Origin: Ectothiorhodospiraceae bacterium
Lineage (GTDB): Bacteria; Bacteroidota; Ignavibacteria; SZUA-365; GCA-2699105
Length of the DNA: 34,137 nt
Direction of reading: 5' to 3'
Assembly (NCBI GenBank): GCA_002699105.1
Contig: PABJ01000069.1
Coordinates: 1-34,137, forward strand
Below the pieces are notes generated by a model. The model did not search any database. It was given only the letters and a program-made list of their open reading frames with translations, and was not told the DNA's origin. The translations under genes and the position numbers were made by a program. Shown piece after piece: positions 18,709 to 26,569 of this stretch (positions are counted from its first letter, which is position 1; every line of letters begins with the position of its first letter).

Positions 18709-19572
18709 CTAGCCGAGGTAGGAGCGGAGCTGCTTGCTTCTGCTCGCGTGGCGGAGCCGGCGGATCGCTTTTTCTTTGATCTGGCGAACGCGCTCGCGGG
18801 TAAGATTAAACTTCTCGCCAATCTCTTCGAGCGTCAGTGAATGATCGCGGTCGAGGCCGAAGTACAACCGGATAACCTCCGCCTCGCGCTCGCTGAGGCT
18901 CGCCAATGCACGCCGCACTTCCACACGGAGGGATTCGCCCATAAGCGTGGTGTCGGGGCTTGGCTGGCGGTCGTCCTGGATGACGTCGAGGAGGCGGTTG
19001 TCTTCGCCCTGCGCGAACGGTGCATCTACGGATATATGCCGGCCCGAGATCTTCAGCGTATCGGCAACTTCGAAGAGCGTCATGTCAAGCTCGCTCGCGA
19101 GCTCGCTGGCACTTGGCTCGCGCTCATAGCTCTGCTCCAATTCGCTGAACTTCTTCCCGATCTTGTTCAGCGCACCTACGCGGTTCAGCGGCAACCGGAC
19201 GATTCGGCTCTGCTCTGCCAATGCCTGCAAAATCGACTGCCTGATCCACCACACGGCGTAGGAAATAAACTTAAATCCGCGGGTCTCGTCGAAGCGCTTT
19301 GCCGCTTTGATGAGCCCGAGGTTGCCCTCGTTGATTAGATCGCCGAGGGATAGTCCCTGGTTTTGATATTGCTTTGCAACGGAGACCACAAACCGGAGGT
19401 TCGCTTTGGTGAGCTTCTCCAGTGCGCGCTGCGCGTCGGGCCCGTTGCGCTTTATTTTCCGCGCGAGTTCAATCTCTTCCTCAGGTGTCAGCAGATCCAC
19501 ACGGCCGATTTCCTGGAGGTACTTATCCAGCGACTGGCTCTCGCGGTTCGTATATTGTTTCGAAATCCTCAA
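18709..19572 (-). CDS. rpoD: Primary sigma factor (RpoD/SigA, short Bacteroidota type)
   Basis: A 287-aa housekeeping sigma factor without region 1.1, as in Bacteroidota, where it recognises TTG/TAnnTTTG promoters. Region 1.2 is at about residues 13-45 ([15 protein letters not shown]). Region 2 is at about 55-120 ([50 protein letters not shown]), region 3 about 125-200, and the region 4 helix-turn-helix near the C-terminus ([20 protein letters not shown]). The start codon appears to be TTG at 19572, with an AGAGG site about 8 bases upstream; no Met occurs in the early sequence. It lies 31 bases after the upstream EutN gene on the same strand, so it may be co-transcribed with it. Confidence 0.96.
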   Translation of the reverse strand: MRISKQYTNRESQSLDKYLQEIGRVDLLTPEEEIELARKIKRNGPDAQRALEKLTKANLRFVVSVAKQYQNQGLSLGDLINEGNLGLIKAAKRFDETRGFKFISYAVWWIRQSILQALAEQSRIVRLPLNRVGALNKIGKKFSELEQSYEREPSASELASELDMTLFEVADTLKISGRHISVDAPFAQGEDNRLLDVIQDDRQPSPDTTLMGESLRVEVRRALASLSEREAEVIRLYFGLDRDHSLTLEEIGEKFNLTRERVRQIKEKAIRRLRHASRSKQLRSYLG

Positions 19573-19603
19573 ATCTGGAACCTCTGTTTAAGGCAACAAC
19601 GCA

Positions 19604-19903
19604 TTACTTCTTTGTTGGCATTTCTTTGTTCAACTCCGGATCGACATCGATCCGGTCGACGATACCGACGATAGTGGCATCAGTGGGCGCCATTTCGGCA
19701 GGCAGTGGAATCGACGCCTCGCTTGCGGTGATATACATCACGGTCTCCCCTTCTCCTGCACCGATATTATTTACGGCTATAATCGGTTTCCCCGCATGAT
19801 TCCGGTTCGCATCGATAGGCTGAATTATTTCAAAGGAGGCATTCTGAAGGTGTTCATCCTTCACGGTAGCCCACACGGTGCCTATGATCTTCGCAAAAAA
19901 CAT
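19604..19903 (-). CDS. EutN/CcmL-family microcompartment vertex protein (BMC-P) 1
   Basis: A 99-aa protein with the Pfam EutN_CcmL fold, which forms pentamers that cap the vertices of bacterial microcompartments. Visible family features: IIGTVWATVKDEHL at the N-terminus, IIQPIDANRNHAGKPIIAVNNIGAGEGETVMYI in the middle, and TDATIVGIVDRIDV near the end. It carries the 'ITASEAS' variant of the pore-side loop rather than the GSSAR form of its neighbour. The ATG at 19903 has a GGGA-type site. It lies 95 bases downstream of the second EutN gene and 31 bases upstream of the sigma factor gene. No BMC-H hexamer or encapsulated enzyme is in the window. Confidence 0.9.
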   Translation of the reverse strand: MFFAKIIGTVWATVKDEHLQNASFEIIQPIDANRNHAGKPIIAVNNIGAGEGETVMYITASEASIPLPAEMAPTDATIVGIVDRIDVDPELNKEMPTKK

Positions 19904-19998
19904 GCGTTCCCGTTTTAGCCTTCTTTTAACATTGGTTCAGTACGAAAAAGTTTCAAAGCGCCTGAAATACGCCGCTCGGACGCAGTTGGCTGGTGATT

Positions 19999-20286
19999 TC
20001 AACCTGCCGCTTCTCCAAATACATCAAGTTTATCGACGATCGCCATCACAACGGCATCGATCGGTTTATTGTGTGTCAGCTTGGTTTGCCGGGCAGAACT
20101 CCCCTGCGCTATGAGCACAATCTCTCCAGCGCCCGCTCCGACGCTATCGACGGCAATCACAGGATTCGCTTCCTCATCGACGTCGTAGTTGAGATCAACC
20201 GGCTGAATGATGAGAATTTTCGTCCCGTTTAGACCTTCGTCCTTTCTGGTCGCCCAGACTGATCCGATAACTCTTCCGAGTGTCAT
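19999..20286 (-). CDS. EutN/CcmL-family microcompartment vertex protein (BMC-P) 2
   Basis: A 95-aa paralogue of the gene at 19604-19903 and closer to the classic sequence: RVIGSVWATRKDEGLNGTKI, then VIAVDSVGAGAGEIVLI, AQGSSARQTK, and PIDAVVMAIVDKLDV. The start is 3 bases after the stop of the PIN gene, so translation is probably coupled. Two different vertex proteins usually serve one shell with other subunits coded elsewhere. Alternatively they may form a shell-independent pentamer. Function is inferred from family only. Confidence 0.92.
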   Translation of the reverse strand: MTLGRVIGSVWATRKDEGLNGTKILIIQPVDLNYDVDEEANPVIAVDSVGAGAGEIVLIAQGSSARQTKLTHNKPIDAVVMAIVDKLDVFGEAAG

Positions 20287-20289
20287 TGA

Positions 20290-20739
20290 TTAGCCGCCGT
20301 TGATGATAATATTCGTTTGTATCGCATTCCAGCCGTCGCCCGGCTGAACCGTTGCCGCATCCAGAATCGCTAGCCCATCGAAAGCAGCGTAACGATCTGT
20401 ATCGTATGTCGCCAGCGGCAGTTTACTCAGGACGCACAGTCCGGCGATGATGCTGCTGCGGAGATCCTTCCGCGCGTCGGGAAGCTGCCGGTAGGTATCG
20501 CCGAACGTCAGCGAATACTTGTGATGAAAGCCTAACACCTTCAGACCCCATAACACGGATTCGGTATGGTAACGTTCATTTTCATTGGATGCAGCAGCGA
20601 TGCATTCGGTCGCATTTTGTACGGAAGTAAAACACATGGCTTGCGCGGCAAGCGTACGCAGCACGGATGGTTTGCCACCGTTGTGCGTCAGATAGGCCGC
20701 CAGGACGTCGGTTTCCACAAACACCTCGGCCTTATGCAC
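20290..20739 (-). CDS. PIN-domain-like protein (possible ribonuclease)
   Basis: A 149-aa protein whose order of acidic residues fits a PIN nuclease: Glu9/Asp11 in FVETDVLAAYL, Glu45 in SVQNATECIAAA, Asp92 in KDLRSSIIAGL, and Asp113/Asp115 in TYDTDRYAAF followed by ILDA. PIN proteins cut single-stranded RNA using Mg2+ or Mn2+ and are often VapC-type toxins. The start is a GTG at 20739 that overlaps the stop of the 61-aa gene by 8 bases (GTGCATAA). It runs on with 3 bases to the EutN gene. I call this PIN-like on motif pattern. The first acid is Glu, not the usual Asp, so activity is uncertain. Confidence 0.65.
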   Translation of the reverse strand: MHKAEVFVETDVLAAYLTHNGGKPSVLRTLAAQAMCFTSVQNATECIAAASNENERYHTESVLWGLKVLGFHHKYSLTFGDTYRQLPDARKDLRSSIIAGLCVLSKLPLATYDTDRYAAFDGLAILDAATVQPGDGWNAIQTNIIINGG

Positions 20740-20917
20740 TGCGCCGATCCGATCCTGATGCCAGCTCTTTTATCCGTTCGGCGTAGGAGGAATTGCGGAG
20801 TGCCCCTTCCGCGGCCAGAAACCGCTTGATCGCATCCACCGGGCAGGCTTGCCGCGCACTGATGTGCTCGGCATCGTGCGGGATGGGGTTGTCTTGTCGT
20901 TGCCGGTCTTCTGCCAT
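20732..20917 (-). CDS. Small protein overlapping the PIN gene (possible antitoxin or partner)
   Basis: A 61-aa protein starting at the ATG at 20917, MAEDRQRQDNPIPHDAEHIS and ending SGSDRRSA. It is charged and has no membrane segment. The central CPVDAIKRFLAAEGALRN and SYAERIKELAS segments look helical. Its stop overlaps the GTG start of the PIN gene, and a good promoter lies 30 bases upstream. An antitoxin before a PIN toxin would have this arrangement, but I recognise no VapB DNA-binding motif. No clear Shine-Dalgarno sequence precedes it. Confidence 0.55.
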   Translation of the reverse strand: MAEDRQRQDNPIPHDAEHISARQACPVDAIKRFLAAEGALRNSSYAERIKELASGSDRRSA

Positions 20918-20946
20918 GGTACGCCCGCGCCAAATTCGGACAAACT

Positions 20947-20977
20947 CAAATATACGGGCAACTTACCCGAATTGCAA
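20947..20977 (-). promoter_or_regulatory. Bacteroidota-type promoter for the PIN-EutN-sigma unit
   Basis: On the minus strand, TTG (20977-20975), a 20-base spacer and TATATTTG (20954-20947) match the Bacteroidota consensus TTG-N17-23-TAnnTTTG perfectly. The expected start is near 20940, about 20 bases before the ATG at 20917. A palindrome TGAGGATCCTCA (21005-21016) lies about 30 bases further upstream and overlaps the end of the preceding gene. Confidence 0.65.
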
Positions 20978-21013
20978 CGGGGCTTGGCTATCGATCGCAT
21001 CCTATGAGGATCC

Positions 21014-22852
21014 TCACACCACCTTTACGCAGTTGCCGCCGTCTTCCACGGCTTTATCAAGCACCTGGCGGGCTATGCGCTGAACTTCTTCCCGTTTCAT
21101 CCCCGGCGTTACGACACAGCCCGCGATCGAGACAGTGTAGGCGTACGAGAGCCCTTCGTCGTCGGCAGTCTGTGCGGTAATCTGCTTGCGGAGTTTTTCG
21201 CCGCGGAGGAAGGCCTCCTCGGCGTTGCTTTCAACGAGGAACATGCAAAACGAAGTCCCTCCGAACCGCCCGGCAATATCGAACGGCCGTGCAAGGGCTC
21301 GTACCGCCCCGGCAACTTTCGTCATGATCGTCTCGATTGCAACTTCGCCGTGCTTCTCGCGAATGTCGTCGCCGTTATCCAGGGCAACCTGGAAAAACAC
21401 GCCCCTGCCGTCCAGCGACGCGATGCGTTCAAATTCTTCATCCAGCCGCTGGAGCACATAGGTCCGGCTGGGCATCTGCGTATCTTCGTCGATGAGCAGG
21501 TACTTCGATGTGAGTTCGCTGAGCACGGCTACCTCAAGGTGGCGCGAAGCCAGCGTCCCGATACGGCGGAGGATGCCGAGATCGCGTTCGCCGTACTGCC
21601 CTTTCTCGCGGTACTCTACGACGATCATGCCGAGCACTTCGCGCTGACTGTAGAGCGGCAGCACGAGAAGCTCACCGCGGGATTCTATCGTCTCGCCCTC
21701 GGCAAACCGGTATTCGCGGGATTTCGGGGCTGGGAGCACTCCGCCGTTGTATGCTTCTACACCCTTTCCGAGAATGCTCCGCTCCATATTTACGATCGAT
21801 CCTTCGTTCACATACGGGAGGGAGGCCGATTTCGTTTGGCTCTTGACGGCGGTCCAGATGCGCTTGGCGCGCTGGTTCAGCAGCACTGCGATGTAATCCC
21901 AATCGAGCGAATCCATGACCGCGCGTGTTATCGCCGAAGCAATTCCGTACGTATCCATGTGCGATTCGATATAGCTCTCCATGCCATCGAGGACGTGGAG
22001 TAGATTCGCGTCGGTCTTCAGATCGAATTTCTGATTGTAGCTCTTGAGCAGCGATCCGATGACCTTCGATACGCGCGTAATCGTCCCGACGGTTTCGCTG
22101 CCGAATGCATCCGGCGCTTTGCTGTCCGCGGAGATCACGGCGATAGGTTCTCCCTGGTAAAACATCGGCACACCGATAATGGACTGGATGCCTTCCCGCG
22201 AAACGTAGTACGGCGCAACATCGAGTTCCGATGCCACGGTAAGCTGCGCAATCATTGCCGGTTCGCCGGAGACCCCGACATTGCTGATGAAGTCCGTCCC
22301 CAGAGCGAGCCGCCGCGCGGTGGTATAGTTGGAGGATTCGGTAACGAACTCCCCGATGATGATCTGACCGCGCTCCTGGTTAATCCAGTACAACCCGACG
22401 GTATGCGCCATGAGCTGTTCTTTCAGTACGCCGAGAACGGAGTGCGTCAATGCATCGAATTCCTCCTTCGGATCGTCGAAGTCGGGATTCTCGTCCGGGG
22501 CGTAGTCGGAAGGTGTTTCATGTTCGGGGGCTACCTGCGGCTCCGATGCCGGCTCAAGGTTTTCCTCGTCCAGTTCGAAGCCCGTGCTGTCCGGTGCTTC
22601 CTGTCTTGGTTCAGGCCGGGATTTTCCTGTTTCATACGTCGGCTCCGGCTTCTTTACCGGATCCGCCATTGGCTTATCGCCGGATGTGTGTTGTTCATCT
22701 TCCGATGGTGCATAGCGCAGGTAGATAACAACTGCAGATACAAGAAAGATGACGCCGGAAATGATTCGTATGACGAGACTTTCATCGAAGTAGATGAATG
22801 CTGCGATTGATGCGAATAGTCCGAGAAGAGCCGCTACAACGTATGACTTCAT
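21014..22852 (-). CDS. Membrane-anchored GAF-GAF protein with degenerate GGDEF domain
   Basis: A 612-aa protein. Two transmembrane helices (about 4-22 and 27-46) are followed by an acidic, Pro-rich linker (47-135), a GAF domain (about 140-285, with YVSREGIQSIIGVPM and PIAVISADS), and a second GAF domain (about 300-450, with LLVLPLYSQREVLGMIVVEY). A GGDEF-type C-terminal domain occupies about 455-612. The signature is GGTSF (531-535, bases 21262-21248), not GG(D/E)EF, so c-di-GMP synthesis is unlikely. A receptor, dimerisation or scaffold role is more plausible. It lies 68 bases downstream of the TPR gene on the same strand. The start at 22852 has no clear ribosome site. Confidence 0.85.
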   Translation of the reverse strand: MKSYVVAALLGLFASIAAFIYFDESLVIRIISGVIFLVSAVVIYLRYAPSEDEQHTSGDKPMADPVKKPEPTYETGKSRPEPRQEAPDSTGFELDEENLEPASEPQVAPEHETPSDYAPDENPDFDDPKEEFDALTHSVLGVLKEQLMAHTVGLYWINQERGQIIIGEFVTESSNYTTARRLALGTDFISNVGVSGEPAMIAQLTVASELDVAPYYVSREGIQSIIGVPMFYQGEPIAVISADSKAPDAFGSETVGTITRVSKVIGSLLKSYNQKFDLKTDANLLHVLDGMESYIESHMDTYGIASAITRAVMDSLDWDYIAVLLNQRAKRIWTAVKSQTKSASLPYVNEGSIVNMERSILGKGVEAYNGGVLPAPKSREYRFAEGETIESRGELLVLPLYSQREVLGMIVVEYREKGQYGERDLGILRRIGTLASRHLEVAVLSELTSKYLLIDEDTQMPSRTYVLQRLDEEFERIASLDGRGVFFQVALDNGDDIREKHGEVAIETIMTKVAGAVRALARPFDIAGRFGGTSFCMFLVESNAEEAFLRGEKLRKQITAQTADDEGLSYAYTVSIAGCVVTPGMKREEVQRIARQVLDKAVEDGGNCVKVV

Positions 22853-22920
22853 TGAAGGGTACGGTTAATGGATGAATACCCGAAGGAGGTCAAAAAAATG
22901 TACAACTGCGGGAGCCGAAA

Positions 22921-23862
22921 TCAAAGATCGGAAGGCGTTTCGCTGCCGGTTTCTCCGGGTTCCTGTTCCAGTTGGGAACGTTCATCGTCGCGAAGCATGT
23001 AATTCTCGCCCATGAATTTATCGCGCTCGTTTACCTCGGGCAGACCGAGTTCCTTCCTGAGCGTGCGAATCTGTGAGCGGATCGTCTCGATATGTTCATC
23101 GAGTTCCAGGGATTTCTGTTCCATGTCCTCGGTATCATGGATCAAGTCGTGCTGCTGCTTGACGAGTGCCCTGATCGAATGCTCGAGTGAATTCAGCAGC
23201 ACAAGTTTGCCGCGTTCTTCATCGGCCTCCTCCTGGGATTCGCGTTGTTCACCCGTCACCTGGGTATGCTCTTGCTCAGCCTTCTTGTAGATTGATGAGC
23301 GGATCTGCTTCATCTTCGCGATGCGTTCGAGGATGGGCTCGGGCGAGTCAAATCCATAGACGGTCGCGAGGCGGATATGCTCTTCCGCCTCCTCAATACG
23401 TCCGAAGACCGCCAGGACAAGCGCCAGATTGGCGTGCCCCACGGCATGATTAGGTTCAAGCTGAAGCGCCAGATCGAGATACGTTTTTGCCGTCCCCGGA
23501 TCGCTTTCCTTTAAGTGCAGCGAACCGAGATTTACGAGATAATCGGCGTTTTCGGGATCGTTCCTGTATGCGCGCTGCAGTGCTTCCGCTGCCTCCGCCG
23601 AGCGGTCCATCTTTCTGAGCAGCAGCCCCAGGTTGTTCCATGCGTCGGCAGCATCCGGACGCAGTTCAAGAGCTTGTTTCAAAGATTGAAGCGCTGCAAG
23701 AAAGTCCTCACGGTCTTCATACAAACTCGCCATGCCCATATGGGCTGCAAACTGTTCATCTTCCGAGACGACGCTATCCAGCACCTCGCCGTACAGACGG
23801 GATGCCTTCTCTGTATCGCCGCGTTCGTGTGCCTTCGCTGCCTCTGTAAGCAAATTATCCAT
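22921..23862 (-). CDS. TPR-repeat protein with C-terminal coiled coil
   Basis: A 313-aa protein with no signal peptide. About five tetratricopeptide repeats cover residues 1-190 (AAKAHERGDTEKASRLYGEV, ALELRPDAADAWNNLGLLLR, AYRNDPENADYLVNLGSLHL, ALQLEPNHAVGHANLALVLA, and AEEHIRLATVYG). A glutamine/glutamate-rich linker and a coiled coil (about 225-275, with SLELDEHIETIRSQIRTLRK) follow. TPR proteins mediate protein contacts; the partner is unknown. Its ATG overlaps the stop of the class D beta-lactamase gene by one base (TAATG), so the two are translationally coupled. It is 68 bases from the GAF/GGDEF gene downstream. Confidence 0.85.
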   Translation of the reverse strand: MDNLLTEAAKAHERGDTEKASRLYGEVLDSVVSEDEQFAAHMGMASLYEDREDFLAALQSLKQALELRPDAADAWNNLGLLLRKMDRSAEAAEALQRAYRNDPENADYLVNLGSLHLKESDPGTAKTYLDLALQLEPNHAVGHANLALVLAVFGRIEEAEEHIRLATVYGFDSPEPILERIAKMKQIRSSIYKKAEQEHTQVTGEQRESQEEADEERGKLVLLNSLEHSIRALVKQQHDLIHDTEDMEQKSLELDEHIETIRSQIRTLRKELGLPEVNERDKFMGENYMLRDDERSQLEQEPGETGSETPSDL

Positions 23863-24674
23863 TACAATCGATGCGGTTCCTTGCCTTTAAGTACGTGTAA
23901 ACGGTGCAGGACTTTTATAGTGATCTCTTCAGCTACTCTGCCGGTCGCCTCCGGACCGAGAATATTCGTAACGAAGATATGGTACTCGCCGTTTCTTTCT
24001 ACCCACCCAACATACCAGCCAATCCGTTCAGCGGTGCGAAGCGAGGTCCCGGTCTTGCCGCAGAAGTACCCGCCTTCCACTGTGCCCCGTGGAAAGATTT
24101 CATTGCGGAACGTATCCATTGTCTCCCTCGAAAACGGCAGCTCATTGAGCGCCAGCCGAACAAGGAAATCCCACTGCTGGTTCGCCGAGATCTTCAGACC
24201 CTTTTCGAGCCAGAACGTTGTAACGTCGTCTCCTATATTCTTATCGCCGTAGTTCAGCTTGTTCAGCCATTCCTGCATATTCTCTTTGCCGACCCGCCGT
24301 GCCATCTCCTGATAGAACCACACGGCCGAATGCTTGAACGCCATCCGCAGGTTGTGGTCCTGGTTCCACTTATCGTAGAACCGCTTCTCGCCGTCCCATT
24401 CCAGCATTTCATCCGGGCCGGAGATCGCGCCGGATTCGAGAGCTATCATTGAGTTAGGGATTTTGAACGTGGAGCACGGACTATAGGCTTTCATCGCCTG
24501 GAGGGAGCCGTCGGGGAGCGTATCCGTGTACATGTGCAGCATCTTGGCCTGCAAGTCGTAATGCAGGAACGAATAAGTATAGTCTCCGAACAGGTCCCGC
24601 AGTTCCTCCGCCTTCTGCGCCGAGGCCTGTCCGGTGAATAGCAGGACTGCCAGTATGCTAATCAAACGATACAT
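23862..24674 (-). CDS. Class D (OXA-type) serine beta-lactamase family protein
   Basis: A 270-aa periplasmic protein with signal peptide MYRLISILAVLLFTGQASAQ. Active-site elements of class D enzymes are all present: STFK at 68-71 (Ser68 nucleophile, Lys71 likely carbamylated), SAV at 116-118, YGD at 142-144 (YGN is usual; the third position is Asp here), FWLE near 155, and KTG at 207-209. The LPFS segment also fits. Family members hydrolyse beta-lactam rings, but the substrate range cannot be predicted. A GTG at 24686 is possible, but AGGAGG immediately precedes it, so I choose the ATG at 24674. The gene overlaps the TonB receptor by 17 bases and the TPR gene by one. Confidence 0.9.
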   Translation of the reverse strand: MYRLISILAVLLFTGQASAQKAEELRDLFGDYTYSFLHYDLQAKMLHMYTDTLPDGSLQAMKAYSPCSTFKIPNSMIALESGAISGPDEMLEWDGEKRFYDKWNQDHNLRMAFKHSAVWFYQEMARRVGKENMQEWLNKLNYGDKNIGDDVTTFWLEKGLKISANQQWDFLVRLALNELPFSRETMDTFRNEIFPRGTVEGGYFCGKTGTSLRTAERIGWYVGWVERNGEYHIFVTNILGPEATGRVAEEITIKVLHRLHVLKGKEPHRL

Positions 24675-26502
24675 TGTATGATACACCTCCTTGTATCCAT
24701 CTGCCGGGCATTGGGAGCGTGCCTATTTCGGTGTAGGAAACGTTTGTCAGGTTCGTTGCCGATAGGAATGTACTCACATCGCCAAAGCTCTTCGTAAGCC
24801 GCAAATCCAGTATGACGTATGCGTCCTGCTGATCTTCGCGCTTGAGAATACGTACTTGCCACGATGGCAGCAATCCGAGCGGCAATACTTGTACAATATT
24901 CATAACAAACTGATGACGCAAGTGATCGAGTATGTATTTCGACTCGGTTGCCGGTACCGAAAAATCGGAAGCAAGGTAGGTGTAGCCTAGTCTCACGCAG
25001 AATATAAACGGTGATATTGCATCCGGTAGTGTTGCCGATTCCACGCTGGTCTCGATTCCCCATGTATTCACGTTGGTAGCGTTCACAACCTGCCAGGGCG
25101 CCTGCTCCGATTCCCGAACCCAGTCAATCAGGTTCTCAGCCTCACGGCGAAAAACCGTCACGCTCCCTCTGAGCAGATGCCATTCGCTCCTAAGACCGAG
25201 TTCATAGGTCCAGGCGCGTTCCGGTTCAAGGTCCGGATTGCCGAGATTTGCCGGATCTTCGTAGTACAGTTCTGTATATGTGGGAATGCGGAAGGCACGG
25301 CTGACCGACCCGTGGATGCGCAGCGCATCGCTGAAAGCATACCCTGCACTTACACCCGGCGAATAGTCCCAGCCGAAGGAATCGAACTTGTTGGCATAGA
25401 GCCCGAAGTCCAGCACGGTTTCTTCAAATGGCTGCACTCTATGCTCTGCAAATATGCCGCCGATGGTCCGCTCGTGAATGCCCAGGTTGGTACTGTTGAT
25501 AGCCTGCAGCTCGGCTTCCGTACCGAGGGCTGTGGTGCCGAGTCCCCAATCGAACCGCGCGCCATACCGGAAATTGTACTTATTCGTGTTGTGGACGTTT
25601 CTGTAGAAATCCGGATCGTCGCGCCGCAGTAAAAACTCGTCGCTGCCGTTGCACCAAGCGAGATCGATGTGTGAAAGCCATCCGTCATGGTCGATCTCCC
25701 CGCCAAGTGCCGCGAACCCGGTTTTCACGGCTTCCCATTGATTGGGAAACCGCGAGCTATAGAATCCGTTGGCACCGAATTCTTTATCGGTATACCCCGC
25801 TTTCAAATCGAACACAGCACTCGATACTGGGAGCCGCAGACTGTATGATGCTGTATTCGTCCGGTAGTCGGTATTCGCGCGGTATCCATCGGAAGATTCG
25901 CGCTGGATCGTGATGCGCTGCTGCAAACCGCCTATGGGCAAGGATGCTGAAGCCATGCCTTCGAACAGCCCATACTCGCCGCCGCTTGCGCGGAACCGCA
26001 AGTTCGCATCATGCATGTTGCGGGTAATGATGTTGATCGCGCCGCTGAATGCATTCGCACCAAATCCTCGCGAACCGGGGCCGCGAAGGACTTCGATGCG
26101 CTGGACATCATCCATCGGGACGGGGAGGGATAGGGTATTATGCCCGGTCTGCGGATCGTTGACGGGGACGCCATCGAGCATGACCAGAGTTTGTTCGAAT
26201 CCCCCGCCGCGGAGAGCGATATCTGCCTGCACACCGTTCGGGCCGCGACGACGGATGTCCACGCTGGGAACGCTGGCCAGGACGCCTTGAAGCGAATAAT
26301 CCGGCGAGGAAGCGATCTCTGCCCTGGTTATGACCTCGATGTTCCGGGTAAGCTGCGAACGCTGAACCGGCAACCTGCCGGCGGTAATGATGATCTCTGG
26401 GAGGTTGTATTCGGTGGTATCAGATTGCTCCTGCGCGGGAAGCACCGGCGCAAAAGCAAGAAAAAGCAACGCTAGGTGCGCCGCCCGGTTGTTGAAATTC
26501 AT
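24658..26502 (-). CDS. TonB-dependent outer membrane receptor (BtuB/FepA-like)
   Basis: A 614-aa outer membrane importer. A signal peptide (about 1-24, ending PVLPAQ) is followed by a TonB-box-like/plug region: EIIITAGRLPVQRS near 35-50 and the plug domain to about 155 (VASVPSVDIRRRGPNGVQA, ALRGGGFEQTLVMLDGVPVN, VEVLRGPGSRGFGANAFSGA with a similar Ile). The 22-strand barrel then fills residues 160-614 (RAFRIPTYTELYY, LEPERAWTYELGLRSE). It lacks the carboxypeptidase-like domain of SusC-type receptors. Size and sequence style recall BtuB and siderophore receptors; substrate unknown. It is the first gene of the leftward run. Confidence 0.92.
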   Translation of the reverse strand: MNFNNRAAHLALLFLAFAPVLPAQEQSDTTEYNLPEIIITAGRLPVQRSQLTRNIEVITRAEIASSPDYSLQGVLASVPSVDIRRRGPNGVQADIALRGGGFEQTLVMLDGVPVNDPQTGHNTLSLPVPMDDVQRIEVLRGPGSRGFGANAFSGAINIITRNMHDANLRFRASGGEYGLFEGMASASLPIGGLQQRITIQRESSDGYRANTDYRTNTASYSLRLPVSSAVFDLKAGYTDKEFGANGFYSSRFPNQWEAVKTGFAALGGEIDHDGWLSHIDLAWCNGSDEFLLRRDDPDFYRNVHNTNKYNFRYGARFDWGLGTTALGTEAELQAINSTNLGIHERTIGGIFAEHRVQPFEETVLDFGLYANKFDSFGWDYSPGVSAGYAFSDALRIHGSVSRAFRIPTYTELYYEDPANLGNPDLEPERAWTYELGLRSEWHLLRGSVTVFRREAENLIDWVRESEQAPWQVVNATNVNTWGIETSVESATLPDAISPFIFCVRLGYTYLASDFSVPATESKYILDHLRHQFVMNIVQVLPLGLLPSWQVRILKREDQQDAYVILDLRLTKSFGDVSTFLSATNLTNVSYTEIGTLPMPGRWIQGGVSYNVSFD

Positions 26503-26522
26503 GTATGGTATCTTTCCATTTC

Positions 26523-26548
26523 CGCTATACGAAGCAAGAAATGTACGA
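26523..26548. repeat. 26-bp direct repeat, copy 1
   Basis: The 26 bases from CGCTAT to GTACGA differ by a single base from 28681-28706. This copy is in the leader of the TonB receptor and overlaps its proposed -7 element. Confidence 0.6.
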
Positions 26549-26569
26549 AAGCAACCGTCATTCCCACAA
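26538..26569 (-). promoter_or_regulatory. Probable promoter of the TonB receptor operon
   Basis: On the minus strand, TTG (26569-26567), a 21-base spacer and TACATTTC (26545-26538) match TTG-N21-TAnnTTTG except for the last base. The start would be about 30 bases before the ATG at 26502. The -7 part lies in a 26-bp sequence repeated at 28681-28706. Confidence 0.4.

Noticed and set aside
22882-22992. Plus-strand mini-ORF with a perfect AAGGAGG site (ATG at 22900)
   Set aside because: The frame is about 30 codons, lies antisense to the TPR gene end, and has no protein-like features. Likely chance.
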